Source: Dryococelus australis (taxonomy: Eukaryota; Arthropoda; Insecta; Phasmatodea; Phasmatidae). From it: a DNA stretch of 64,000 nucleotides. The DNA lies in assembly GCA_029891345.1 (NCBI GenBank), contig CM056994.1:58931251-58995250 (forward strand). The letters are read 5' to 3'. Made by a program: the position numbers and the translations under genes. Every line of letters starts with the position of its first letter. Within the stretch, counting starts at the first letter, position 1. Under the pieces are notes generated by a model, which did no database searches, was not told the origin of the DNA, and saw only the letters and a program-made list of their open reading frames with translations. Below, piece after piece: positions 27,101 through 41,300 of this stretch.

Positions 27101-30100
27101 ATTGTAAAGCTAAATGTATAAGGTTAATGTAATTATAGAAGCCGTATTCAAACTAGACATCTGAAGTTGCGATATCACTTTGCGAAAATGATTACATTAC
27201 TTTGTTGTTTAAGAATTGCAAGTATACATAAAGCTCGGAAACTAAATGCCCAAACTACGGAAGGTGATTCCTTAAGAAAAATAAAGTCGAAAATATATAA
27301 GACGCCATATACCTAAACCGAATATTAACGGAGATAAGATCCTGTGAAAACTGGGGTTTGGAAAGTATTTTCGCTGAATGTCTTGTACATTCTGCCGCGA
27401 TTTACCCACAGTACATCTCACACGGTTGAATGGGACACGCCCATTTGGTGCGCTATGGAGAATGTATTAGTGGCGGGCATGTTGTTGATGTGCTGATGTA
27501 TCACTTCCTCAAGCTTAATAGTGTGCTGAGACCGAGGAAGGCCAGCATTACGCAAGTGTCTGCAAAATGGGAAGCATAAGCCGTCTTTTTGCTGCTGACT
27601 TTGTTGGCGTTGTAAAAGGCATTTGGCAAAAATACGTTTTCAATACCCAATTTTCATAGACTCATATCTCCTTTAATATTCCATTTAGGTATGTGATGGC
27701 CTGTATATTTTCGACTTTGTTTTTCATAAGGAATCACCTCCCGAACATTTTGTACATTCACTCAATTTTGCATTGAACACGTTCGTTAAAAAAGTTATTT
27801 ATTTCAATTTTTGTTTAGTTATTTACTACATCCGTATATGCTATTTCGTATGAAAGTACAACAGGTGTATAGAATAATATTAAATTTATAAGAATGTAAT
27901 TAAATTAGAATGAAACATATTTATAATTGTCGAAAGAACCATGTATGTATGTTGTACTGGTTTACACGGGGTTTGAAAGTGTTGTGACATAAATGGCCAG
28001 CGCGACAAATTTATTTCATTCAATAACGAGCGCTAGCCCTCCTTATTTCCTCTATGGCACGAGCCGAGGAACTACCGCCAGCCGGTTTGGAGTGTGTTTA
28101 TTGTGAAGGGAGGAGAGACGAACTAGCAACAGCGTATAGCTCCGGGCTACATTTTTTTTTTTTTTTTTTTGCAGTTTCTGTCCCATTTAGTAGGTTACTC
28201 TGCTGTCTAAAATATGATAGAATTACCTAGCGAGAAACTAGTGAAATGCGTGCATGCAATTTACCTTGTATCGGCCCTCGCTTAAGGTGCATGCAAATTA
28301 CGAGCAAATATGGCGTCTGATATGACACTTTATACCGGTATGTTCGCCTGAATACGTATTTTTCTTCAAATAAGTGTCCAGATGTACTATTCGTAGAAAA
28401 TTATGCTGTAAGGTAAATAACATTTAAACCATCCCACCTTGACCGCACGACTTCAAGGGGGATCAAATTTCTAATTGCTATTTTATTTCCAACGGTTTGT
28501 ACTATAGCGACGGATCTCTGTAGGCACACTCAGGGGCCTAAAAGTTTTGAGAGAATAAGCAGACCAGTTTTATTTATATACTACAGGATATTGTACTTTG
28601 AAAAATCGCTATTTTGATACCTATACCCACCTATAACCTCAACAACTTCGGTGGAATGCTGAATTTTTTCAACCCCCCCCCCCCCCCCCTTTCCGACAAC
28701 GATGCCATCGCCCAAAACCCTACGAAGATATAGCATTAAAGTGTGAGAACGTTTCGCTCCTTTCTACATTTGATTGCTCACTGTTCCTAGTAACTTTGTA
28801 TTTGGCCCTAAAGCATATTTTAAGAGGTGTGTATCACAAAATCTAGATTTTTAAAAATGTTGAGTTTTTAAGGGGGTTTAATATTCACTCCCCATTATTT
28901 CTATAACGGTTTGACCTATCACATTACATTTTGTCACCCACTGCCTCATGGTGTATTGTCTAACTTACCTTAACTTTACGATTTTAAAAAGGGATCTAAT
29001 TTGAAACTACTATATCTCCTAAATGGTTTGAGCTACTGCTACAGGACTCTGTAGGCATGCTCAAAGCCCGATGGCTTTAGGTCATTAAGATAACAGGTAC
29101 ATTTAACTTTTTTTTTAGTTCCAGGGGGTGGAATTTCTCGAAGTTGTATACGCTCACTTGAACTTATTTTGTGGGTTCTTCCCCATATGTTCTCAGATGG
29201 TGTGTTAGGATTCCCCAGTTTACACTCATTTTTCCTGCTTTTCCCCTTAATTCACCCGCAACAAACAGGATGTGTAACTCGTGGTTTCAGCCACTGCTGT
29301 AGAGTGCGTATCAATTGGGGGGGGGGGGTATGTCAAAGAATCTCCCCCTTCCCCCTCATACATTTTTTTCCTTGACTTATGTTAGACAAATTAATTCTTT
29401 GCCAAGGAAAGCCATTTTGCTCCCTGAAAAGTAATAAATCATAATGATTGATGAGACTTATCATCCTCACTTATCAGTAACAACGAAGCTTAATGCCTAC
29501 TTAAGACGGAAAGTAGGCACTGGCTGGAGAACATAAATCTCCAGAATTCTCAAATTCACTGAGAAAAGTCCCCCACCCCCTTCTGCAAATAGTTTAGTTT
29601 CCACCCTGCACAGCTGTGCTGTATGTTGATGGCCCTGCAGAATTCCACTAGTTTGTGTCGGGTGTTTGTCCAATATAACAAGAATAACACATTTAGTTAT
29701 TTTATGCCAGAAAACCATGGGATAAACATTAAAAATGTGTCTTTCTTGTTATTCGTGTGGTTCAGCCACTTGTTTCCTTACATGCCCCACAGGAATGTAA
29801 ACCAATAACACACACGCAGAAAGAGACAGAGTGAACCACATACAACCTCGGAAACAAAAAAAGTGCTCTTCGTGAAATCACCAGCCAATGGGCAAATGAC
29901 AGTGCTTGGGTTATAAAAATAATTGTCAAACTTAGCAAAGCAGTCAAATGAACTCACCAAATTCCAGGTTCTCTAGTTATGTTTTTATTATGTAGGTGGA
30001 ACATGGATGCAACATCAAAACACTTAACGAAGAAAACGCTTCAACTGCATTGAGCAAAGTGCACATAGCATGAAATTCTAGAAGTAATATGCTGAAGTGA

Positions 30101-33100
30101 CTCTTCCTCGCATTAAGTCACAATTTCCAACGAGGAGATAGCCAGGACCTGTAAATGTAACATAGCAGCTGTAATGTGATGGTGGTCTGTTGAAGTTTTA
30201 GTGCCAGAGGGAAAAGCACACTTAGCGAGATGTTGGCAGTACACACAGGGTGGATAGAGCCCAAGGTTTTAATGAATTATGACGGAAGAATACTAATTAG
30301 TGTAACAAAAGTCAAAGTGTCCCTAGTGGGCACATTTCTACCACTGTAGTAACGAACTGACTGCCTTATACATGGCCCCCGCATAAGGGAAGCTCATGTA
30401 GGGTTAGTGGCAAAACACTAGGCAACAAAGGGCCATGGTGGTGTAATGGTTAGACTACTCGCCTCCCACCTTGGCGAACCAGGTTCAATTGGGGTCGCTC
30501 CCGGATTTTCGCATGTGAGAATCATGCCATACGATGCTTCTGGTCGGTGGGTTTTCCCAGGGCTCTCCCGTTTCCCTAGTCTTCTCATTACGGTGCTTCT
30601 CCACCCTCACCTTGTTTCACCCTCATCGGCGTTCAAGATGTTCTTCACTCACTAGACAACAAATTGCAAATTTCATATGTACATAACTATGCTTCAGTTT
30701 CCATTCTAAGTCACTGATTGCATAGTAACAACAACAATCGAAGCACACATTATTATGAATATATGTAATGATGGGCATTTTCTACCTGGTTGTAGGTAGG
30801 CTATAATGACAGTAAGAAAATTGCTTATCCCCTTGACTGTAGCATAACTAAAGTGGTCTTGATACACAGACATTATTTAAGTTCTGCTGGCAATAAACAC
30901 TCATGCATTTTCCTGTCTGAACTCATGTAATACATTGAATGGAGCGTGACATCAGAATATTTCAAAAAGTTTATTATTTAGTTTCAGTGATGCATTATGG
31001 GATGTTTGCCTTCTCCAAAGATCGTCGTTCACCCACGATCCTGCCGAAAAGAACTGGCACACAGCTGGGCCAAAGGAAAGGTTTCAGTAAGGTAACTGCT
31101 GGCTGGAGCTCCTAATTTGTTTATTATTTTGTTACTATATTTTGTTTTATTTTCTTGAGATCTTGTTATCAAAGAGGATATGGGTAAGCCTATATCTCCT
31201 TTAGTCATTGCATTATTGGTGAAAAATCATAAACCTGACAGTGTGGCCAACAACGCCCAAATTTGAATTAAAAATAAAATATCAGCACTCTCGTAAAATG
31301 GCTTTCTTTTAAAATAGGTTATATGAGATATCTAAAAATTTACTGTAGTAGGTTCTTAATGTGTGTTTCAAGTGCAAAGTATCTGAGAAATATGGATGTT
31401 ATTTCGTAAGTCATCTGAAATTCTGTAACAACATGCTGTAGTATTCGTAATAAGAGAAGCGTGAAACCCCTGCAAATAGTTCCCATCTTTGAGGCAGGGA
31501 AACATGGCTGGGGCGATAAGAAGCCAATGTCAAAAGAAGCTGGCTGCCCTACATGAAGGATATATATGTTGTCCCCAGCTGGTCTGAAGAATGAATGATA
31601 TTTATTATAAGCTATTAACGGTAAAGTGAGTACTTTTGAGGCCCTAGTCACATTTACTTTCAACCATCGTTTATCCTTTCTAAATAAATATTGTCATATA
31701 AGTAATAAACAGGGTGTGTATATTCCACTGCGCTGGGAAGTTAACGTCTAAGGCTAAAATAAAACACATTTATTGACTTATGTTATTCCAAATGAGAGAG
31801 AGCTTTCAAAAGTGCTCGCTTTACCGTGAATAGACTATACGAAGGGAGTGGTGGAGGAAATAGGAGTACATTGAGAAAACCTATGGAAATATCAGTAAGA
31901 TTTCCCATGAGAGAAATTCCAGGACAAGGGCTTTGCTGGGAATCAAGTCCAGATAACCATGACAGGAAACCAGCATGTTAATTACATAACCACTAAGCCC
32001 CTAGTATTTCAGTCCAACAACAACTGACATATGAGTATATGTTGTTATATTTACATTTGCAGGCGTCTCATAATACAAATTTTCAAAAGAAAAAAAGTAA
32101 TATTTAGATTACAACAGCACATTTCCATGCAAACATCTTAATAATTCCAGAGGATAACATTTATAATTTATTTAATCATACAAGTGGGCCAAGTAACTGC
32201 AATTTAAAAGTGATTAAAATTTCCACTTATATTAATTAAAATACATTTATAACAAGGTGCAGTTGTTTTGTGAACCTTTTCATCTAGTAGTAGTAATGAA
32301 AACAATTAACAGGGCTTCTGTTACTCAAACAGTCCCAAACACAAAGCCAATCAAATGAGACATTATATAATGACCGTCTACCTAATACGGCATTAGAAAA
32401 TATTTACCATGCAGAACTGCGGCCTCTCAGTGAGACATCGATTTAATGACGTGGTGGAAGATATCCTGGGATATCTAATACCACAAGCACAACTGCTGGT
32501 CTTCCAGTTGGCATAAAATGTGGAACGATAGTGGTGTAGCATGAAACCGCTTCTCCATGTTGAACCACAAATGTTCAGTTGGGTTTATAACCAGGCTATT
32601 TGGGGGCCAGGGCATTAATGCAAATTCACTCCCATGTTTTTCTAATCCTTCCTTCACAACCCTGGCTGTGTGGCATGGCACACTGGCCTGTTGGAAGTCG
32701 CAGTTGCCAGCAGGGATCACTGTTGACATGAACAGCTGAACTTGGTCCCCAAATAATGTCCAGATGCCATGCAGCTGTCGGGGATTGTGAACCGGAATAA
32801 TGATCCCCAATTTTTCGCACGAAAACATCGCCCAAACCATCACGCCTTCTCCTCCGGCTTGTCTTCACCCAACAGTGCACCCAGGTGCCATACCCTCCGA
32901 TAGTAATCGGCATACACACACTCGGCCATCTATGTGATGAACCAGGAATCGTGACTCATTAGACCAGGCAACTATTTATCAATCATCCACAATCCGGTGT
33001 CGATTTTTTACTCACCTCAGGAGCTGCTGTTGATGACGTGCAGTCAGTGTGGCAATACTAGTTGGTCTTCGACTCAACAGTCCCGTCTGCAGTAGTGGTC

Positions 33101-35324
33101 GATGAACTGTCTGCAGAGAAACATTGTCCTAGTCACTACTGTTGTACCTCTGTGCAATTTCTCAAACTGTGGCCTTGCTGTCGCTCCGATCAATGCGCAG
33201 AAGCCTCCGCTGCCCTCTGGCTGTTGTCGACATTTCCCAATCGTTGCAACATTTTTGATGCGTTCTCACAATGGCGGCACGAGAGTAATCAACGAAAGGG
33301 TTGTTTTACGGATGCTGGTACTAAGGCGCCATGCCGTCATTATTTGAGCTTTGTCAAACTCGGTTAGAAAGGCATTTTTTTCCATTTTGATGCCGTGGAC
33401 TCTAACAGTGAGCCTGTGGACCTGCCCCATACAGCGTGTATAGGAAACATGTGTACAAACTCGGGCACGTGATTCGTGACGGGAAAAGAGAGGATTTATA
33501 CAAAACACCCATGGTTCATCTCAAATAATAAGGGCTGTAGCAGCCCCTAAAGGAGTGGGAGAAAAGGACATTACATGGAATATTAGGCAAAGTACTTGCG
33601 TTACAAGAACCGGGTTCAATTCCCGGCCAAGTCACCCCGGACGTTCGTATGTGGGCATCGTGCCGGACGATGCCGCTGCTCAGCGGGTTTTTTTTCGGGA
33701 TTCTCCTATTTTCCCCGCCCTTTCATTCTGGTGCAGCTCAATACTCACCTCAATCAACCTCATCGGCTCTCAAGACATCAATGTTACATGCCGCCACACT
33801 CTCTTCACGCATTCGTCGGGGACTCTCCGCTGAGTTCCTCCGGGTTCGGGAAGGGTTGCCTACTCACTGGATCATGCTATTTCTACCACTGTAACTTTCG
33901 TTTGCGATTTAACCGGAAATGGTGGGTCCTAGAGAGTTGAAACAATGGGGGGCTTTTTGGTACTTACGTCGTCCTGCTTCATTCCATAGTATCGCGAATT
34001 AAATTAACTTTACGGTGTACGTGTTGCATGCAATCAAAGGGTGCCAACCACTATTATTTACATGATGGGGGTGTGTACGACGGACCATACCTCCCGTGTA
34101 TCCAAGATTTTAGTTTAATTGCTCCGTATAACATTTTGTGTTCTTCTGGCGCAAGTACTTTGCCTAATATCCCACGTAATATCATTTTCGCCCACCGCCT
34201 TTAGGGGCTGCTCCAGTCATTATTTGAGATGGACCATGGGTGTCCTGTATCAATCTTCCTCTTTTCCGGTCACGAATCACGTGTCCGAGTTTGTACACAT
34301 GTTTCCTATACACGCTCCACATACCATGCGGCCTGCAGTTCATGTGTAGCCCTCTGTGTGAAAAATGTTCCCGAGTCGCTGTGGTTATACTGTAATGGCT
34401 CATCGGTGTATGTTCAAGAAGAGTTTGTGTATGCACACATGGACATTTGTACTCGCAGAGGTGTTCTTTAAATCAGAAAATTAGATCCAAAACAGCACGT
34501 TTTCTCTGCAAATTGGGTTGTTAACCCTCTGTTCATATTAATGTTAGGGAAGTGACAACAGAGTGGAAGTTGTTTAAGGTATAATACCTGCCAATCTAGC
34601 TAGTCTGAGGAGATAAGTAAGATGGGGATGGAGAGGATCAGACTAAGAGGAAATGGGATTAACCTACAGAAATCCAATAATTACTTGTGTAAGGATTACC
34701 CATTTACAAAATTTGGAGACCTTATATGATCTATAGGTCAGTGTTCTGAATTATAAATTGGGGCAATGTATGTTGATATCTCGTCTAGTGTATCTTACTT
34801 AGTGTGTTCGTTGCAGGAGGAGGGTCGGGCGTTAGTATGCACAATAGTATCGTACCCATGTTTCCCAAGGAAATAACCTATAAATACTAGATAACATAAT
34901 TTGTGCAGTGATATAGCTGGCCTCATCTGAATTCATTTTATCTTTTATAAATAATTATGGGCCCCCCTCACCTCTTTTCTTTAAGTAAGGGATATGTTTT
35001 TATTTTAAAATATAAAGAATAAAAAGAGTGGAAAAGATATGCATTCAACCTGCTCCTAGAGTCGAGCTAAAGAAAGGGCATATACTAAGATGACCCTAAA
35101 CACTTTCAATGTTTTACAAGACAACTTAAAAAATATGTTATTGTAAATAAGACTTATTTTTACAGACAGACATTGTGAAAGTGAACCGCCTGTATGAGTG
35201 TCGTGGAATATCTACTGTGAGTCCGCCAACTATAGTTAAACCAGGTAAGTTAACTTAATTACTAAATGCAGATTGTCCATAAAGTCCTATCATTGATTTA
35301 AAGAATTATTACTTTCTAAATGTA

Positions 35325-35375
<51 letters not shown>

Positions 35376-38300
35376 TAGGTGCTGTTTTTTGTAAAGTGTT
35401 CTACGACTCTGAGTTTTTCATGAAGTATTTCAGGAAAAACTGGAATAAAATGACAATACCACAAGGAAAGGCCTAATGTGTAATTAATGTTTCACTGCCG
35501 TTGTGGGAAGATTTATCCCGCCAATCCCAGTGTACTGATAAATATTTCTCTTGAAGTGGACGCCGAAGTGTATGTCAAGCAGCTGTTGAGAATCTGCAAG
35601 CTGCAGTTTGGCCAATGCAGACAACAGAAATCGATAAACAAGGGAATGTCAGCACCTGAAGTAAATTATTCATTAATGTGCCTATCACCTTATGACATTT
35701 TGAGCTATCATCAAAAAAATCGAATCATGCTGTGCATAATTGCAGGACTCCATATTCAAATGTTGATGCAGTTAACAAGTCCAAACACATTGCTAGTAGC
35801 TTAATTGGAAAACAACTCTCTCTTTGAGTTCTTTATCATTATTAATTGAGGCTAGTATGGAACAGCCAAAATCATAACCAAAGGATTATAATTTGGCTAC
35901 AAAGACTGAATGATCTTCACTTTGCAGTAAACGAAGTAACGAATTTTGCAGGGCTTTATTGGCAGTTGACCTTGGTTGCTGCAATTCACACAAAGTACGA
36001 TGAATTGAATTCTAATTACTGGAATGCTGCTTCACATTATCAATGTTTACTTCAGTTATACTTGGGCACCTATTTTACCTCTGTCTTTAAAATTCTTAAA
36101 CACTCTAATTACACTTGGATTACAGGAAGAAGCTTTTTGAAAACACTGGTGAAACTTTTGTTGAACAATAATCACAAACTGGAATTCAATACACCATATG
36201 TTACATTTGACAATTTTCATGCAATACTATCATTATGTTCTTATTTATCCTGAAACGCACCATGAAAAAATTTACAATCACATAACACATTACAAAACAG
36301 AGCACTTCAACTCTTTCTTTCTTACGATTGTGGTATAATAATTGTGTGAAATGGTAATACTAATTAATTTAAAAATTATACACAAGTAAAATGTTTGAGT
36401 ACAATTCAAAGCAATTCCTGACATTACAATAATGTTATAAAGAGGTGGTGTGAAAATTAATTATGCGGTTTATTCATAGTTTTATAATATTAAGGACACA
36501 ACTTAAAGCAAATATAGCCAGAAGTTGAACCCTAATTACAGGCGTGTACTGAATTTGAAATAAATTTCTTCATCGCATTCTCATAACTTCAAGAAAGTGT
36601 AAGCAGAAATTAAAATGCCTATAAGTGTGCTGAAAAGGTATTTGATATTTATTTTTCACCTTAATTAGTACTTTTTATACCATTTCCTCTGATGTGATGT
36701 CGAAAAACTGTGAAATATATTTAAATCACTGGAAAACGTTTTAGGCAATTAAGCTCCTTGATCACACTATCTAAATCTGTTTACTTAAATTTGGTGAATC
36801 TAATGGAAGCACATGAACTTTTTCAAAATATGATTGTCTTCTATTTATTGTTTCTAAGAGATTTGGGTCTATTGAGGTCCTCCCCTTACTTAATGGTATT
36901 TTTGTGTAGATACGTGCATGGACAACCATCACTTTTGCAACCAGTGGGCTCGGAAGGGGGAGTGTGCCAGGAACCCCACGTGGATGATGGTCAACTGTGC
37001 CAAGTCCTGCAAGCAGTGTGGTGAGTCCTTCAGCACTTCTGATAACAGGTCGTCACTCAGAATGCATAGCCATAACTTGAACTGAACGTAATATGTAGGG
37101 GCAAGGGGCTTCCATGGACTACTATATATGTGTGTGTGGGCTTAGCATCCGAGGCTAAAGTTAAGCAAAAAAAGGGGGGGATATTGTTACAATTTCTCTA
37201 TATAAATTAAGTAGGCTAAACCAAGTTCGTTAAGGGATGGAAGTATTTATTAAATAAAAGAGTTAATTACAATTTCCAAATTTTATTTACAATAACTAGA
37301 AACAAGATTCTCTCAACTCAACATCTCACGATAAATTAATACCGGTTGCTGTTTACAATTAATGAATTCAATGAATATGATTTCTAATTACCTCAAAGAA
37401 ATGAATTAAATTAAATCATTAGAAATCAGTTCCAAAAGACAATGTATCAACCTATTCAATTAGTTTATAAATTATGTGTCCACAGTTTACAGTTCCAATA
37501 TTTACAATAAAATCCGTATTACATGTCCACTCAGTCCTACCTCAATTTAGTCCATGTCTCGCCAGTTCGCAATGTCCTAGAGTTCCCCGAGCGCTCTCAC
37601 GCACAGCAGGCTTCACTTGCCGGGTTTCACGCCCTCTCGTCCATTCACACCAAGAACACCTTGTCCGCGGATGTACTGCTCTTTACTTACGCCCTCGCTC
37701 AGCTAGATGGTCTTCACCAAAGAATGCTGGCTGCTGGACCACGGCAGTATATATAGTATCGTAAGCTGTCGCCCATAATTTTCTCTAACTCGCGCGCTGC
37801 GTCGAGCGTCCTAATTCCCAGAGTATTCTTGCACCTCCTGTTGGTTTCTTCAGCAGGGAGCGGGAGAGGCTGTGACGCAAGCAAGTCTCGCCACTGTCAG
37901 TTATGCACGGGCTTCCCAGAGGGATAAGGGAGGCAACAGGGCAGCGAGTGCGTCGTTCCAGGAAGAGGGGAGGGTCGAAGTTGGTCTCTTCCCCCCCCCC
38001 CCCCCCCAACACCAGACAGCACCCGGCGCCAGCTGCAGCGTATAACAATATAAACTAGTGAAGGTCTGAATGTAAGCTTGTGGGAACCCATACTTAACAT
38101 AATGTAGTGGGAGGCTGAATATAAACTAGTGGGGTTCGGGTAGGGCGGCAAGAATGTAAACTAGAGGAGGTCAAGGGGTGGACATAAGTAAGTAGAGGCA
38201 AAATGTAAGCTAACGGGATGTGAACGTAAGCTATAAATAGGCTCACCTGTTTTTCGCAAAAAGATGTACATGTAAGTTAAACTCCAATATCCTATTTGCA

Positions 38301-41300
38301 TAATTCCAACTTTCCTTTAGGCATTGAATGTCTGTCTTTGTGAGAAGACAGTTTGTTACCGAACTGGGCCAATCAGAATTAAGTTAATTCAACATTGAAC
38401 ATCCCTGTTTGACAGGCAAACACCTAAGATGTGTGGCAATTAAAATCATCCAATCACGAATGTGCATCAGCAGTAAAGTGTTTTGAACTTCAACTATTTG
38501 TGAAAACTTTTCACGAAAAAAAAAAAAAAAAAACGTGACTTAGCTATAATAGTTCATAGGTCAGGCATTTTTTTTTGTACCAAATTGAAGTACCAAGAAT
38601 CCTTTACATCAGTGATTTCCTATAATCTAGGGATGCCGAAAAAGCAAACTGGACAGCCCAACTGAGTATTTTTAAAATTGGCGGCTATTTCAAAATGGTG
38701 GCTGGAGGATATATGGAATCTGCTGTATCTCTGCTTCCGTTATTCCGATTTTGACAATTTATTTTAAATTAATATTTCGAGTTGTTCTACATTATTTGGT
38801 ATGGGGTCCATGTTCATTACTTTAGTCTTTTCAAAGTTAAATGTGAAAAAAATAGGATTTTAAGTGTTTTGGAACATATTTCACGTCAAAAATCAGGAGC
38901 ATGTTCTGTAATAATATAGTAAGAAAGAAAAACTTTTAAACTGTTAATGTATTATATTACTATATAAGAGGCTTTTTCATTCAATGACTGGCTGACCACG
39001 ACAGTGGACTAAACAGTGTAGGGTTTTATGGACAGTGACACTGAAGCATGTCAATGAGTGTACAGCTGTTACTAAAATTTTAGAAGTTTTTCTTTAATTT
39101 GAATTATATATTTTCTTCTAATATGGTTTATCATTGAATGCACAACCTTTTGTTATTTACACAGCCAGATTGAACTGTCCCCAGAATTCAAATATCTCAC
39201 AACTGCATATAATGTTGGAATGTACCGTTTAAACATATTAACAACATATTTATAAAGGGAAAATTGCAAATAGAAAAGTTAACAATAAATACTGATGCAA
39301 ACACTCAACTGCTTTAGTGTTTCTACCCAGATCATAATCCCTAGCAAAGTATTCAAAAAATTACAGGTATAGCTTAAATTAATACTAACATCATACAAGT
39401 TTTAAACAAGTGAAATTCATTAGTTCTAAGTGTCTATGCCATTGTCATCGTAATATTCAACTATTTCTCCTTCGCCTATTCGATATTCATTACTTTCGAT
39501 ATCGCTACACCATGAACTGTTGCGCTTGCAAGCACCTGTACAATTAATAATATTACTAACACTCTCACAACACGATGTACACAGCTTCCTGCATTTGCAT
39601 GCTATCATGTCCAAATTTGTTTGGGGTGCAGGAAATTGTGTTATAAACTGAACTTCAAGCGCTCAGTCATTCTTAAGAGTCGCTCGCCCTAGATTTTGTG
39701 GCAGAGTGATCGGCTCACACTCCATGTTTCTTTTCCAAATGACACACAGGTAGTTCGCTCATAAGGAATGTTGGTGTAATGTGTCTTTGCAAGGAGGAAG
39801 AGAATATGATGGAGCTAATCTTCTTTTTGCTCTCCACAGGACATAGTGCAAATATTTCAATCTAGGCTCTCGGTACGGCAAGCATACAGTCTGCATGTAC
39901 ATGCCAGCAGGACTTCGAAAGCTCTTCTGGCAATTGCTACTCATCACCTAAACAAGCAAAACATTTCTTGGGGTATTCAGACTCAGTCAGCAGTTTAAAA
40001 CCTTTATTCTTACCTTGACCTGGAAATGAATTGATAGTGTCACATCCTGTAAAGGCGTGTAATCCTGGTAACTCCAAAGTCACTGGTGAACCTAGATCAC
40101 TAGCTATCCTGTTAACCAATATTAATCTCGTACGATTCTTTGTTCCCAATCGCATGTATATGTCACATCCAATTCTGCAATAGAAAGCCAGAGAAAGGAT
40201 GAAAACATCGGTGTCTTCTGATACAATAATCACTGATGAATATTGTGAATGGGCAGCATGTTGAGCACACTGAATTATTTGTGTATCTGCCTCTTCTTGT
40301 CTGTACTAAAGGGATTCCACTTCCTCCACCTGACCGTCAGTTACAAAGAAACATTTATTCTTTGTGTTACAAACAACGTTTTTGGCCTAATACTCGTCGC
40401 TTGATCGTCTTCAAGTCATAGTGTTAGCTAATTTTGTATAGAGGTTCATGATAGCAAACGCTTCAAATTTTTAACTTTATGTTCAGGCATTACTTTCGAA
40501 ATAGGGATTTCAGGAGAAGATGTTCAACCTCTGTCTCTCGAACTGCTTTATGGAGTTCTTGGTATACATAAAAAACCACATCTACATGGTCACTTTTCTT
40601 ACCATGTTGCAAAGTAGTCTTCAAGAGTATTTCTGAGATCTCTGAGAATGTTTGATTTTCTCCATTAGTTTTGTATATCATTGCCACACCATCAATTATA
40701 GTTGAAGGGTATTTGTTAACACCATCAACTTGAGGTAATGTTTGCTGCTCTATATGAAGTTCAAGAGCACATTTGTTAGGCATTTTCAGGGATCCGTCAC
40801 AGTTTGCTAGAGCACATGGAAGGGGCCCAAGGGGATGCTTCAGAACTTCTTTCATATCAAGTTTCCTTGAACTAGCAAGAAGAAACATTCTTGCAAATAA
40901 CTGGTTTTCAGCCATAAGTACAGTTTCCACATTACCTCGTGTGGTCTTCATCTCTTTTATGTTGCTGAAAGTTTTCAGTTTCATTTTTTTAAGGTCATAA
41001 AAATCATTGCCCTTTTTTAACATGTTTTCCACAAATTCGTTGTAACCTGGTAGTCTCAATTATTTCCCATGAAGTAGATCTTTGTGATGTCTTGCGATAC
41101 AACAATCCCCAATGATAAACTGATTACATCTTTTGTATTGTTTTCAAATGAGTTTATCCAATCATTGTCAAGCAACTCAACAACAGTTTTCACACAAGCT
41201 TCAACTTTTGTTTTACGGACTCTTCCGAAGTCATGATGGTGGCTTTGCTTATGTGTAGTGCCACTTAGTTAGCATAATTACTTGATTCCCACACTATGAT

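Noticed and set aside
35846..36253. A 135-residue plus-strand open frame between astacin exons h and i
   Set aside because: No domain, no plausible splice sites in phase with the gene, AT-driven composition. The astacin phases join correctly without it.
36758..37024. An 88-residue plus-strand frame overlapping ShK exon i
   Set aside because: It is a shadow in the wrong frame; the ShK cysteine pattern and splice sites define the real reading.
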